In this document: positions 6,527 to 15,541 of the stretch, in pieces | Layout: every line of letters begins with the position of its first letter | Numbering within the stretch: the stretch's first letter is position 1 | Assembly: GCA_902461815.1 (NCBI GenBank) | Contig: CABPZE010000017.1 | Location: 1 to 41,513, forward strand | DNA: 41,513 nt | Reading direction: 5' to 3' | DNA from: CAG-390 sp003523225 | Lineage (GTDB): Bacteria; Bacillota; Clostridia; Oscillospirales; CAG-272 | Translations under genes and position numbers: made by a program | Notes under the pieces: model-generated | The model's input: the letters and a program-made list of their open reading frames with translations, nothing else | The model's database searches: none | Told to the model about the DNA's origin: nothing

Positions 6527-7654
6527 ATGGGCAGTGAAAAAAGGATATATCTTTCCTCACCCACCATGCACGGTGAGGAGCAGCAGTACATAAAGGAGGC
6601 GTTTGACACCAACTGGGTAGCTCCGCTCGGGGCGAATGTTACGGGATTTGAAAAAGAAACGGCTGAATACATAGGCGCTGCGGCAGCTGCCGCACTGTCC
6701 TCCGGAACTGCGGCGCTGCATCTTGCAGTAAAGCTTGCGGGAGTAAAGCCGGGGGATGTTGTCATATGCTCCGACCTTACATTTTCGGCGACGGTGAACC
6801 CCGTCAGCTACGAGGGCGGGCGTCAGGTCTTTGTCGATTCCGAGCGCGAAAGCTGGAATATGGATCCGCGCGCGCTTGAGGCGGCGTTCCGGAAGTACCC
6901 CGACTGCCGCTGTGTTATAGTTGTGAATCTTTACGGCACACCGGCAAAGCTCGACGAGATCGACGAGATATGCCGCGCTCACGGCGCGGTGCTGATAGAG
7001 GACGCCGCCGAGAGCCTTTCCGCCTCATACCGCGGAAAAAAGACCGGCACATTCGGCAAGTATGCCGCGCTTTCCTTCAACGGGAACAAGATAATCACCA
7101 CCTCGGGAGGAGGAATGCTTCTCACCGACAGCGAGGAGGCGGCGGCGAAGGCGCGCTTCTGGGCTACTCAGTCCCGCGAGCCGGTTCAGTGGTACGAACA
7201 TAAGGAGCTGGGGTACAACTACCGTATGAGCAATATCGTCGCGGGTATCGGACGGGGGCAGCTGAAGCATCTGGACGAGCACCGCGCGCTGAAGCGGAAA
7301 ATATACAACACATATGCTGCGGCTTTTGCCGACATTCCTGCGATAAGCATGAATCCGTATCTGCCGGATTCCGAACCGAACCATTGGCTCAGCTGCATCA
7401 CTCTCGACCCGGCAAAGACCGACGTCACGCCCGCACAGGTTATCGGCGCGCTTGCCGAGGAGAACATAGAGAGCCGGCCTATCTGGAAGCCGATGCACAT
7501 GCAGCCCTTTTTCGCCGACCGCGACTTTATTTCGGTCGATGGGGACGTAGGCGGTGAGATATTTGCCCGCGGGCTTTGTCTGCCGAGCGATATCAAGAAT
7601 ACCGACGAGGATATGGAGCGTATAATCGGGACCGTCAGGAGGCTGTTCTCTTGA
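6527..7654 (+). CDS. DegT/DnrJ/EryC1/StrS sugar aminotransferase (PglE-like)
   Basis: This PLP enzyme of the DegT family transfers an amino group from glutamate to a nucleotide 4-keto sugar. The PLP lysine is Lys188 in SFNGNKIITTSGGG, the cofactor-binding Asp is Asp159 in IEDAAES, and SSGTAALHLA at 58-67 lies at the phosphate-binding site. The 375-aa length is normal. AGAGG precedes ATG 6527, and upstream ATGs fall in the leader. It is followed by PglC- and PglD-like genes, the order seen in bacillosamine (2,4-diamino-sugar) pathways, so a UDP-4-keto-GlcNAc substrate is likely. The matching 4,6-dehydratase (PglF type) is not in the window. Confidence 0.88.
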   Translation: MGSEKRIYLSSPTMHGEEQQYIKEAFDTNWVAPLGANVTGFEKETAEYIGAAAAAALSSGTAALHLAVKLAGVKPGDVVICSDLTFSATVNPVSYEGGRQVFVDSERESWNMDPRALEAAFRKYPDCRCVIVVNLYGTPAKLDEIDEICRAHGAVLIEDAAESLSASYRGKKTGTFGKYAALSFNGNKIITTSGGGMLLTDSEEAAAKARFWATQSREPVQWYEHKELGYNYRMSNIVAGIGRGQLKHLDEHRALKRKIYNTYAAAFADIPAISMNPYLPDSEPNHWLSCITLDPAKTDVTPAQVIGALAEENIESRPIWKPMHMQPFFADRDFISVDGDVGGEIFARGLCLPSDIKNTDEDMERIIGTVRRLFS

Positions 7655-8277
7655 AAACGGTGTACTCAAAATACATAAAGCGGGTGCTTGATTTTATAAT
7701 TTCGCTTCTGGCGCTGACCGTTCTTTCGCCGTTGCTGCTTGTTCTGACGCTTGTGGGCGCGGTAAAAATGCGGGGGAATCCCTTTTTCGTGCAGGAGCGC
7801 CCCGGCAGGAACGGAAGGGTATTCAGACTGATAAAGCTCCGCTCGATGACAAATGAAAAGAAAAACGGCGAGCTGCTGCCGGACGAAGAAAGGCTTACGG
7901 GGTACGGCAGATTCCTGCGCCGCACCTCGCTTGACGAGCTTCCCGAACTTTTGAACATACTCGTCGGACATATGTCGATAGTCGGTCCAAGACCCTTGCT
8001 TGTGAAATATCTGCCGCTTTATAACGAACATCAGGCACGTCGGCACGAGGTGCGTCCGGGGCTTACCGGATGGGCGCAGGTGAACGGGCGCAACAGCATC
8101 ACATGGGAGCAGAAATTTGACTATGACGTGTGGTATGTCGATCATGTCAGCTTTGCGCTTGATGTCAGGATAGTTATGATGACCGTCCGCAGCGTGCTGA
8201 AGCGCGAGGGCATCAGCGGAGAAAATAACGCCACGATGGCGGAATTTGAAGGTAGCCGGGAAAAGACAAATGTTTAA
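7651..8277 (+). CDS. Phosphoglycosyl transferase, PglC/WcaJ-type initiating enzyme
   Basis: It transfers a sugar phosphate from a UDP-sugar to undecaprenyl phosphate at the inner face of the membrane and so starts glycan assembly. The 208-aa size, one reentrant hydrophobic helix (about residues 12-36), the catalytic Asp95-Glu96 pair in SLDELPE, SIVGPRPLL at 109-117 and RPGLTGWAQVNGRN at about 135-148 fit small monotopic enzymes of the PglC class. I place the start at TTG 7651, which overlaps the aminotransferase stop; AGGAGG lies 8 bases ahead. Neighbouring PglE- and PglD-like genes suggest a diacetamido-sugar substrate. Confidence 0.88.
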   Translation: MKTVYSKYIKRVLDFIISLLALTVLSPLLLVLTLVGAVKMRGNPFFVQERPGRNGRVFRLIKLRSMTNEKKNGELLPDEERLTGYGRFLRRTSLDELPELLNILVGHMSIVGPRPLLVKYLPLYNEHQARRHEVRPGLTGWAQVNGRNSITWEQKFDYDVWYVDHVSFALDVRIVMMTVRSVLKREGISGENNATMAEFEGSREKTNV

Positions 8278-8878
8278 GAGGCTGATTATTATCGGAGCGG
8301 GCGGACACGCCCGCGTGGTCGCCGATATTGCAATGAAGTCGGGGCGGACCGACATTGCGTTCCTTGACGATGCCGTGTCCGGAGAGGTGATGGGCTTTCC
8401 GGTGATCGGAAAGCTCGCCGACGCTGCCATGCTGGCTGATCCGGATACCGAATTTGTTGCGGCTGTCGGGAGCTGCCAGATGCGCCGCTCAATAACCGAG
8501 GCTTTGCACCTTCCGTGGGCGACGCTCATTCACCCATCGGCGCAGATAGGCGCGGATGTATCGATCGGAGAGGGAACGGTCGTTATGGCTAATGCCGTTA
8601 TCAATCCGTGCGCGTCCGTAGGAAGGCACTGCATAATCAATACTGCGGCGGTGGTTGAACACAACGATCGTCTGGGCGACTGGGTACATATATCCCCGCG
8701 CGCCGCGCTCGGCGGCACCGTTACGGTTGGAGACATGACGCATATCGGCATCGGTGCGGCGGTGAGAAATAATACGGATATCTGCGGAGGATGCGTTATC
8801 GGAGCGGGAGCCGCGGTAGTCAAGAGTATTACCGAGGTCGGAACATATGCTGGCGTTCCGGCGCGAAGGATCAAATGA
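8270..8878 (+). CDS. Sugar N-acetyltransferase, PglD/NeuD family
   Basis: A 203-aa protein with an N-terminal nucleotide-sugar binding fold (IIIGAGGHARVV, residues 6-17) and a C-terminal left-handed beta-helix of hexapeptide repeats from about residue 85. His131 in VEHNDRLGD is the probable general base, in the position of the catalytic His of PglD. It would acetylate the amino group made by the product of 6527-7654 using acetyl-CoA. The start at 8270 overlaps the previous stop by 8 bases; an in-frame ATG at 8246 has no ribosome site. Confidence 0.87.
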   Translation: MFKRLIIIGAGGHARVVADIAMKSGRTDIAFLDDAVSGEVMGFPVIGKLADAAMLADPDTEFVAAVGSCQMRRSITEALHLPWATLIHPSAQIGADVSIGEGTVVMANAVINPCASVGRHCIINTAAVVEHNDRLGDWVHISPRAALGGTVTVGDMTHIGIGAAVRNNTDICGGCVIGAGAAVVKSITEVGTYAGVPARRIK

Positions 8879-9963
8879 AAATTCTGATTTTTGCCAATTT
8901 TGATGTCGGCTTGTATCAGTTCCGCCGTGAGCTGATAGCTGAACTGCTTAGGACAAATGAGGTGCTGATATCCCTGCCGGACGGTGAGCTGATCCGCCCG
9001 CTTGAGGAAATGGGCTGCCGGTTTATCCCTACGCCGGTCGACCGCCGCGGAGTCGACCCGGTAAAGGATATCGGTCTTTTTATGAGGTATGTTAAAATAC
9101 TGCGGCGGGAAAAGCCGGAGCTTGTCATCACATACACGATCAAACCGAACATATACGGCGGTGCGGCGTGCCGGATGCTCGGTATCCCGTATGCTTCAAA
9201 TATCACCGGGCTTGGCACGGCGTTTCAGAAAAAAGGTGCGCTGCGTCTGCTGGTCACCAAGATGTACCGCACGGCATTGAAACGCGCCCGGGTCGTTTTC
9301 TTTGAAAATGCGGAAAACATGCAGACGCTGCTTGACGAGCGCGCGGTGCGCCGCGAGCAGTGCTGCCTTCTCGACGGCGCGGGTGTAAATCTTGAGCATT
9401 ACGCATATGCGCCGTACCCCCGCGAGGAGACGCCGGTGCGGTTTCTATTTGTGGGGAGAGTTATGCGCGAAAAGGGCGTAGACGAGCTTCTCGGTGCCAT
9501 GCGCCGTCTGCGCGACGGAGGTATTGACTGCACGCTGGACATTCTCGGGAGCTGTGAGGAGGATTACACCGCCGAGCTTGACCGATGCGCCGGTGAGGGA
9601 TGGCTTAACTATCGCGGTTATGTGAAGGATGTGCGCCCGTACATTGCCGCCTCGCACTGTTTTGTGCTTCCGTCGTGGCATGAGGGAATGGCAAATACTA
9701 ATCTTGAATGCGCGGCAATGGGGCGTCCGGTGATCACGAGCCGCATTCACGGCTGCATGGAGTCGGTCGTCGACGGAGAAAGCGGATTCCTGTGCGAGGC
9801 ACGGGACGCAGACAGCCTTTACGGAGCAATGCTTCACTTCTGTTACATGACGAGCGCGGAGAGAGAAGCCATGGGATCATCCGGCAGAGCGCACATGAAA
9901 GAAGTGTTTGATAAGAAAAAAGTAGTTGGGGAAACGCTTGGGAGACTTTATGGGGGATATTGA
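8875..9963 (+). CDS. Glycosyltransferase, GT4 (PglA-like)
   Basis: A 362-aa GT-B fold enzyme with an N-terminal acceptor domain (MKILIFANFDVGLYQFRREL), a glycosyl-donor domain starting around FLFVGRVMREKG, and the retaining EX7E signature in HEGMANTNLECAAMG. Family GT4 retains anomeric configuration and uses a nucleotide sugar. The start overlaps the acetyltransferase stop as ATGA with AAGGA upstream. Its position right after the PglECD-like set suggests it adds the second sugar to the lipid-linked diacetamido sugar, as PglA does; the actual donor is unknown. Confidence 0.87.
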   Translation: MKILIFANFDVGLYQFRRELIAELLRTNEVLISLPDGELIRPLEEMGCRFIPTPVDRRGVDPVKDIGLFMRYVKILRREKPELVITYTIKPNIYGGAACRMLGIPYASNITGLGTAFQKKGALRLLVTKMYRTALKRARVVFFENAENMQTLLDERAVRREQCCLLDGAGVNLEHYAYAPYPREETPVRFLFVGRVMREKGVDELLGAMRRLRDGGIDCTLDILGSCEEDYTAELDRCAGEGWLNYRGYVKDVRPYIAASHCFVLPSWHEGMANTNLECAAMGRPVITSRIHGCMESVVDGESGFLCEARDADSLYGAMLHFCYMTSAEREAMGSSGRAHMKEVFDKKKVVGETLGRLYGGY

Positions 9964-10441
9964 GCTTTCACGCACGGAAAAAATCTTCCGGCATATGGTA
10001 CAGCATTATAATCATGAAAAATACTGGCGTTACCGCGCCATCGTTACAGACCCGCAAAGGGGCGGTAAGATAGGCGATATGCTGCGGCTTTGGTATATAA
10101 AGCGCGCCGACGCATTCAACAATGCGTCAATGGGAACTCACCGGAATTTCGGAGCGCGGTTTGCCTCCCCGCCCAATCTGCCTCACGGACTGAATGGAAT
10201 TATTGTATCGCACAACGCTGTTATCGGCAGTAATGTCACAATATTTCATCAGGTTACGATAGGTGAGGGAAAAGGCGGCGCTCCTGTTATCGGTGACAAT
10301 GTGATGATAGGCGCCGGGGCGAAGATCATTGGCGCAGTGAAGGTGGGCAACGGGGTAAAGATCGGTGCAAACTGTGTTGTTGTCCATGATGTGCCGGATA
10401 ATGCGGTCATTGCCGCGCCGGAAGCTATAAGAATCAGGTAA
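9950..10441 (+). CDS. Serine acetyltransferase-like hexapeptide transferase
   Basis: About 163 aa with a short helical N terminus and a left-handed beta-helix containing HNAVIGSNVTIFHQVTIGEG and VMIGAGAKIIGAV. It resembles CysE-type and polysaccharide O-acetyltransferases; the His in FHQVTIG is at the usual catalytic place. In a glycan locus the likely job is O- or N-acetylation of a sugar rather than cysteine synthesis. I chose ATG 9950 with GGGAG just ahead, overlapping the glycosyltransferase end; ATG 9926 in the same frame is possible. Confidence 0.8.
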   Translation: MGDIELSRTEKIFRHMVQHYNHEKYWRYRAIVTDPQRGGKIGDMLRLWYIKRADAFNNASMGTHRNFGARFASPPNLPHGLNGIIVSHNAVIGSNVTIFHQVTIGEGKGGAPVIGDNVMIGAGAKIIGAVKVGNGVKIGANCVVVHDVPDNAVIAAPEAIRIR

Positions 10442-10449
10442 ACGGGCAA

Positions 10450-11250
10450 ATGAGCGTGAAAATAACTGTCATTATGGGGATATATAACTGCGCGGGGACT
10501 CTTTCCGAGGCGCTTGATTCGCTGCTCGCACAGACATATTCCGACTGGAACGCCGTTCTTTGCGACGACGGCTCGTCAGACGATACCTACCGTATAGCGT
10601 CCGGATATGCCGAAAAATTTCCGGACAGATTCATACTCATAAAAAATGAGCATAACATGGGGCTTAATCATACGCTGAACCGTTGCCTTGAGCTTGCGCG
10701 CGGAGAGTATATTGCCCGTATGGACGGCGACGATATATCGCTTCCGGCAAGATTTGAAGCCGAAGCCGGGTTTCTTGACGCGCATCCGCAGTATTCTGTT
10801 GTCAGTACCCCTATGATCTATTTCAACGAAAACGGTGAATGGGGACGCGGCACGGCGGGCGGCGAGGTAACAGCAAGGGATTTTGTTCACGGTTCGCCCT
10901 TCTGTCATGCACCGTGCATGGTAAGAAGCGGCGCTTATGCCGCGGTCGGCGGATACTCCACCGACCGCCGGACTCTCCGGGCGGAGGACTATGACTTATG
11001 GTTCCGGATGTATGAACTGGGGTATAAGGGTTATAATCTTGACGTTCCGCTGTATAAAATGAGGGATGATGAAAATGCTTATCATCGCCGCAAGCTGAAA
11101 TATTGCTTCAATGAAGCGTTTGTCCGCGCCAAAGGCTTTAAAAGATTAAAGCTGCCGATTTATGATTATGTTTTTGTGCTTCGCCCTTTGATAGTCGGTT
11201 TGCTTCCCAAAAGGCTGTATATGTTTTTGCACCACCGTAAGAAGAGATAA
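10450..11250 (+). CDS. Glycosyltransferase family 2 (GT-A fold)
   Basis: A 266-aa inverting glycosyltransferase. ITVIMGIYNCAGTLSEALDSL opens the nucleotide-binding half, DDGSSDDT follows at about 38-45, and the metal-binding DxD motif appears as RMDGDDIS at about 93-100. Its C-terminal part lacks transmembrane helices but ends with a short basic hydrophobic segment (RPLIVGLLPKRLYMFLHH) that may associate with the membrane. It follows the acetyltransferase by 8 bases. Donor and acceptor are unknown. Confidence 0.87.
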   Translation: MSVKITVIMGIYNCAGTLSEALDSLLAQTYSDWNAVLCDDGSSDDTYRIASGYAEKFPDRFILIKNEHNMGLNHTLNRCLELARGEYIARMDGDDISLPARFEAEAGFLDAHPQYSVVSTPMIYFNENGEWGRGTAGGEVTARDFVHGSPFCHAPCMVRSGAYAAVGGYSTDRRTLRAEDYDLWFRMYELGYKGYNLDVPLYKMRDDENAYHRRKLKYCFNEAFVRAKGFKRLKLPIYDYVFVLRPLIVGLLPKRLYMFLHHRKKR

Positions 11251-11268
11251 GATCCAGAGGATTATTAT

Positions 11269-12375
11269 ATGCTGATTTATTTGATTGTAATGCTGCTTTC
11301 CGTCTGTATTTGCTGGCGGATGCAGGTGATACGCAGCAACGGTGATACTTTGTCTGTTGATGTGCGTAAATATCATGCGTTCTATTGCGTGCTGCTTATA
11401 GCGCTCCTCGGTATTGTGGTCGGCTTCAGGAGCGGAGTCGGAACAGACTACGGTAACTATATTGACGTATATATGCTGACAGGTCACAAGTCAGTGGCGC
11501 AGATATTTTCCGAAGAAGAGCCGCTGTTCGGTCTTGTAAATATGCTGTCCGCAAAATTATTTGACAGCTATATTCCGATGTTTGTCTTTATGGCACTCGT
11601 GTCGGTTGCACTGATAGTTTACGGAATATACAAGAACTCCGATAACTATGCGCTGTCGGCGTTTCTGCTGATAGCGGGAATGTATTATTTTGACCTGTTC
11701 AACGGTATGCGTCAGATGATGGCGGCGGCAATCATGTTTGCGGCATTTCCGCTTGTAAAGAAGAAAAAGTGGATTCCCGTCATTTTGCTGACCGTAATTG
11801 CAGCAGGCTTTCACTCATCGGTGTACATTGTGCTGTTTGCTTTTTTGTATTCGGCTTATGTGAACCCGCGTTCGTGGTATAATATTATTCTTATCGGAGC
11901 ATTTTTTGCTGCATTTGTTTTTTTCAATTCCTTTTCGGATATACTGATAGACCTGCTTGTGTCTTCGGAAAGCCGGTATGCAACATTTGAATCAACGCTT
12001 CAGCAATCGGGGTTGGGTGCAAACGTACTCCGCTTTGGGCTTACGGCGGTTCCGGTTATTTTTTCCTTGGTTTTATGGTGCTACCTTTCTCAGAGGGGCA
12101 AGGACGCAGGTATTCTTGTAAATTTGTCTCTCATCAACTCCGGATTTATGCTTGTAGCAACGCGCAACTGGATATTTGCGCGGTTCTGTATGTTCTTCGG
12201 TATATTCAATATCCTGCTGTGGCCAAAAATTCTGAGCTGCTTTGAGGGCAAAAGCAGGAGGTTTATGACGTTTGGCGTGATTTGCGTTTATTTTGTGTAT
12301 TTCTGGCTCATCGTACACACCGACTCCAACCTTCTGCCGTACCGTTCGTGGATCTTCGGAGGCGTTTATGGCTAA
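11269..12375 (+). CDS. EpsG-family polysaccharide polymerase
   Basis: A 368-aa polytopic membrane protein with about ten hydrophobic segments. After the second helix it has GFRSGVGTDYGNYIDVY, the conserved loop of the EpsG family, which polymerises or processes lipid-linked repeat units outside the membrane. FNGMRQMMAAAIMF and AAGFHSSVYIV are also family-like. GAGG precedes the start. It is the only polymerase candidate in the locus, so the product is probably a repeat-unit polymer made by a Wzy-like route, although no flippase is present here. Confidence 0.83.
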   Translation: MLIYLIVMLLSVCICWRMQVIRSNGDTLSVDVRKYHAFYCVLLIALLGIVVGFRSGVGTDYGNYIDVYMLTGHKSVAQIFSEEEPLFGLVNMLSAKLFDSYIPMFVFMALVSVALIVYGIYKNSDNYALSAFLLIAGMYYFDLFNGMRQMMAAAIMFAAFPLVKKKKWIPVILLTVIAAGFHSSVYIVLFAFLYSAYVNPRSWYNIILIGAFFAAFVFFNSFSDILIDLLVSSESRYATFESTLQQSGLGANVLRFGLTAVPVIFSLVLWCYLSQRGKDAGILVNLSLINSGFMLVATRNWIFARFCMFFGIFNILLWPKILSCFEGKSRRFMTFGVICVYFVYFWLIVHTDSNLLPYRSWIFGGVYG

Positions 12376-13483
12376 AAAGGTTCTGTTTCTGATCCCAAGC
12401 CTCGGACATGGCGGGGCGGAGCGGGTGCTTGTAAATCTTGCAAACAATCTTGACGCGAAAAAATTTGAGGTTACGGTACAGACGCTTTTCGATACCGGAG
12501 TAAACAGGCAGTATCTTTTGCCGCACATCAGGTATATTCCGGGCTATAAGCGTCAATTCCGCGGAAACACTACGCTTATGAAGCTCTTCACGCCGCGCGC
12601 TCTTTACCGGTACGTTGTGCGCGATACATACGATATTCTGGTTTCATATCTTGAGGGACCGACCTCGCGCATTATTGCGGGGTGTCCGGATAAGAACGTA
12701 AAAAAGGCGGCGTGGCTGCATATCGAGCTTAACTCACCCAAGCAGGCAGCGATAGGCTTCCGGTCGCCCGCCGAGGCGCAAAGACTGTATGATTCATATG
12801 ACAGACTTATTGCTGTGGCGGATTCGGTAAGAAGGGTATTTCTTGAGTCATTGCCGGTAAGCGTTCCGGTTTCGGTTCTTTACAACACAAACGAGACCGG
12901 GCAGATCGTGGAAAAAGCCAAGTGCCCGCCGGATGACGTGAGCTTTGGGGGAGGTGCTTTTACGGTTTGTTCCGTCGCCAAGCTGATCCCCACCAAGGGC
13001 TTCGACCGTTTGCTGAACGCACACAAGCGGCTTATTGACGAGGGACTTGTGCACACGGTGTACATCCTCGGCATAGGCGAGGAGGAAAAAAGCCTGCGTC
13101 AGAAAATCAGGGAGTACGGCGTGGAGGATTCTTTTATTCTTCTTGGCTTCAGGGACAACCCATATCAGTATGTTTCCCGCTGCGACCTGTATGTCTGCTC
13201 CTCCCGCCGCGAGGGCTTTTCCACCGCCGTGACCGAGGCGCTGATCGTGGGGACCCCGGTCGTCAGCACCGACTGCTCCGGCGCGCGGGAGCTGCTCGGC
13301 GAGCATGACGAGTACGGGCTAGTGGTTGAAAACAGCGAGGAAGGAATTTATCAGGGAATGAAGCGGATGCTGTCCGAGCCCGGGACGCTGGCGCACTACC
13401 GCAGTATGTCTGCGGAGCGCGGCAAGGATTTCAGCAAGGAAAAGACGGTCAGGGCAGTGGAAGATATGCTTGACAGCCTGTGA
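12368..13483 (+). CDS. Glycosyltransferase, GT4 (371 aa)
   Basis: A GT-B enzyme. It starts with LIPSLGHGGAERVLVNLANN, typical of GT4 enzymes, and carries the EX7E motif in REGFSTAVTEALIVGTPVVS. Start ATG 12368 has GGAGG five bases ahead and overlaps the polymerase end by 8 bases. Residues around 217-240 (SVAKLIPTKGFDRLL) begin the donor domain. Substrates are unknown. The gene is typical of polysaccharide loci where it adds one sugar of the repeat unit. Confidence 0.87.
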   Translation: MAKKVLFLIPSLGHGGAERVLVNLANNLDAKKFEVTVQTLFDTGVNRQYLLPHIRYIPGYKRQFRGNTTLMKLFTPRALYRYVVRDTYDILVSYLEGPTSRIIAGCPDKNVKKAAWLHIELNSPKQAAIGFRSPAEAQRLYDSYDRLIAVADSVRRVFLESLPVSVPVSVLYNTNETGQIVEKAKCPPDDVSFGGGAFTVCSVAKLIPTKGFDRLLNAHKRLIDEGLVHTVYILGIGEEEKSLRQKIREYGVEDSFILLGFRDNPYQYVSRCDLYVCSSRREGFSTAVTEALIVGTPVVSTDCSGARELLGEHDEYGLVVENSEEGIYQGMKRMLSEPGTLAHYRSMSAERGKDFSKEKTVRAVEDMLDSL

Positions 13484-13490
13484 GGTGTGT

Positions 13491-14546
13491 ATGAATCTTC
13501 TGTTTCTTGAAGGCGATATGTCCCGCAAGGGCGGCACGGAGCGCATGACGGCGCTTATCGCCAATGCTTTGTCAGCGCGTCATTCGGTTTTTGTCATCAG
13601 TCTCAGAATGGTCGGCGGCGGAGTGTTCTTCCCGCTTAACGGCTGCGTGCAGCACAGTGTGCTTGACAACGGCGCGGGAAAAACCGGGGCGGCGGCTCAG
13701 ATCCGCATGATCCGTCGGTTTATCAAGGAGAATAAGATCGACTGCGTGATAAATGTCGATGTGGGGATGGGCTTTTACGGTATTATCGCCGCGCGCGGGA
13801 CAGGCGCAAAGGTGATAACCTGGGAGCACGGCAATTATTTCAACAACTGGGGTTCGCGGTGGTTCCCATATTTCAGACGCTTTGCCGCACGGCACAGCGA
13901 TGCGATGGTGGTGCTGACCGAACGTGATAAGCAAAATTACATGACCAATATCAGTCGGTGCCGTCCGGTGACGGTCATAGGCAATCCGGTGGAAAAGCAT
14001 CCGGTCGATTATAGATCCGACTCGCGCACTATCCTTTCAGCCGGACATCTTGCGCCGGTCAAACGGTTTACGCTGATACCCGAGGTGGGCAGGACTGTAT
14101 TTGCACGGCATACCGACTGGCAATGGAGAATATGCGGCGAAGGTCCGGAGCGGGCGGAGATTGAGCGGAAGATCGCCGAATACGGTCTTGGTAAAAACAT
14201 TATCCTTGCGGGGTCGGTTTCGGATATGGAGACGGAATACAGAGCCGCCGCGATGTATGTAATGACCTCCGGGATGGAGGGGCTGCCGATGGTACTTCTG
14301 GAAGCCAAATCATACGGATTGCCGCTTGTCAGCTTTGACATTATGACAGGCCCCGGCGAGATAATACGCGACGGTGTGAACGGGTATCTTGTCCCGTCCG
14401 GGGATACCTCCGCGCTTGCGGAGAAGATATGCCGCCTTATTGAAAACGAAGAGCTGCGCCGGGACTTCTCGGAAAATTCGCAGGTCGATATTGAGAGATT
14501 TGATTCAGTGGAGATTATTGAACAATGGGAAAAGCTGATACAATGA
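13491..14546 (+). CDS. Glycosyltransferase, GT4 (351 aa)
   Basis: A second GT-B enzyme, related to but clearly different from the preceding one. It begins MNLLFLEGDMSRKGGTERM, has a donor domain opening at LSAGHLAPVKRF and the EX7E region MEGLPMVLLEAKSYGLP. I use ATG 13491, just after the previous stop, with GTGAGG upstream; ATG 13470 in the same frame would overlap without a ribosome site. Substrates are unknown. Confidence 0.87.
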   Translation: MNLLFLEGDMSRKGGTERMTALIANALSARHSVFVISLRMVGGGVFFPLNGCVQHSVLDNGAGKTGAAAQIRMIRRFIKENKIDCVINVDVGMGFYGIIAARGTGAKVITWEHGNYFNNWGSRWFPYFRRFAARHSDAMVVLTERDKQNYMTNISRCRPVTVIGNPVEKHPVDYRSDSRTILSAGHLAPVKRFTLIPEVGRTVFARHTDWQWRICGEGPERAEIERKIAEYGLGKNIILAGSVSDMETEYRAAAMYVMTSGMEGLPMVLLEAKSYGLPLVSFDIMTGPGEIIRDGVNGYLVPSGDTSALAEKICRLIENEELRRDFSENSQVDIERFDSVEIIEQWEKLIQ

Positions 14547-15523
14547 CTGAAATAGCACAGCCGCTTGTCACTGTTATAGTTCCGGTTTACAAGGTTGAGC
14601 CTTATCTTCGCCGGTGTATCGACTCGATCATATCTCAGACGTATCATAATCTTGAGATCATTCTGGTGGATGATGGATCGCCGGATGGATGCCCGGAAAT
14701 TTGCGATGAGTACGCTAAGCGGGATTCTCGTATTAAGGTTATTCACAAGAAAAACGGAGGGTTGTCAGATGCCCGCAACGTAGGATTGGGATCCTCATCA
14801 GGCAAATATGTAACGTTTGTTGACAGCGATGACTGGTTGGAAAATGCTGCTGTTGATTATATGTACCAACTTATTATAAAGTATGATGCGGGTCTTGTCA
14901 TTGGTGGCATGCAGCGAGTTGAGAACATCACAGATTACATTCTAAAAAGTGATTGGAATGGAAAACTGCAAGAAGCGTGTATGACAAATGTTCAGGCAAT
15001 GCAGCATTTTTTTCAGAATGGCTGTGCCGCATGGGCAAGATTGTATAGACGGAGTATTTTCAATGATATTATGTTTCCGATTGGTGAGATTAATGAAGAT
15101 GAGGCTATTGTTCTGCCGATTCTGGAACGTTGCGGCACTGTTGTGCTGACAAATCATGTTATTTATAACTACCGGTGTCGCCCAGAAAGTATTACAACCG
15201 CTTCATTTTCTGCAACTAAGCTCGCGTGGCAGCGGCACTGTGCCGACAACCTGCGATTTATTCAGGAAAAATATCCGGAGCTTGAAGCTGACGCTGCGGC
15301 ACGTTATCGCGGGAGTCTGCTATGGTCGCTGACCGAGATCGCGCTGTCGGACGGAGACTGGTCGGAGCAGGTCAGGGAATTGCGCTTCGCTCTCAGAAAA
15401 TATCATGCACTGTTCAAGGCTGCCCCGTTTACATATTCTCAGGATAAGATACGTCTTGAGGTGCTGACATGGCTTCCGTTCCCAGTGTACAGGACGCTTA
15501 TTCGCCTAAAACGGAGAAAATAG
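14543..15523 (+). CDS. Glycosyltransferase family 2 (326 aa)
   Basis: A GT-A fold enzyme with VTVIVPVYKVEPYLRRCIDS, VDDGSPDGCPE, KNGGLSDARNVGL and the DxD motif in FVDSDDWLE. This motif set is shared by many capsule and teichoic-acid GT2 enzymes. Start ATG 14543 overlaps the previous stop as ATGA; ATG 14525 is an alternative with six extra residues. From about 14700 the codon choice becomes more AT-rich than in neighbouring genes and continues so into the LicD gene, which suggests that this pair came together from another source. Confidence 0.86.
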   Translation: MTEIAQPLVTVIVPVYKVEPYLRRCIDSIISQTYHNLEIILVDDGSPDGCPEICDEYAKRDSRIKVIHKKNGGLSDARNVGLGSSSGKYVTFVDSDDWLENAAVDYMYQLIIKYDAGLVIGGMQRVENITDYILKSDWNGKLQEACMTNVQAMQHFFQNGCAAWARLYRRSIFNDIMFPIGEINEDEAIVLPILERCGTVVLTNHVIYNYRCRPESITTASFSATKLAWQRHCADNLRFIQEKYPELEADAAARYRGSLLWSLTEIALSDGDWSEQVRELRFALRKYHALFKAAPFTYSQDKIRLEVLTWLPFPVYRTLIRLKRRK

Positions 15524-15541
15524 TTTGTTGAGGTATCGGTA

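Noticed and set aside
6226..6765. 179-codon minus-strand ORF over the start of the glycan locus
   Set aside because: It runs through the promoter and the aminotransferase gene. Only the short ATPase-like piece near its end is meaningful.
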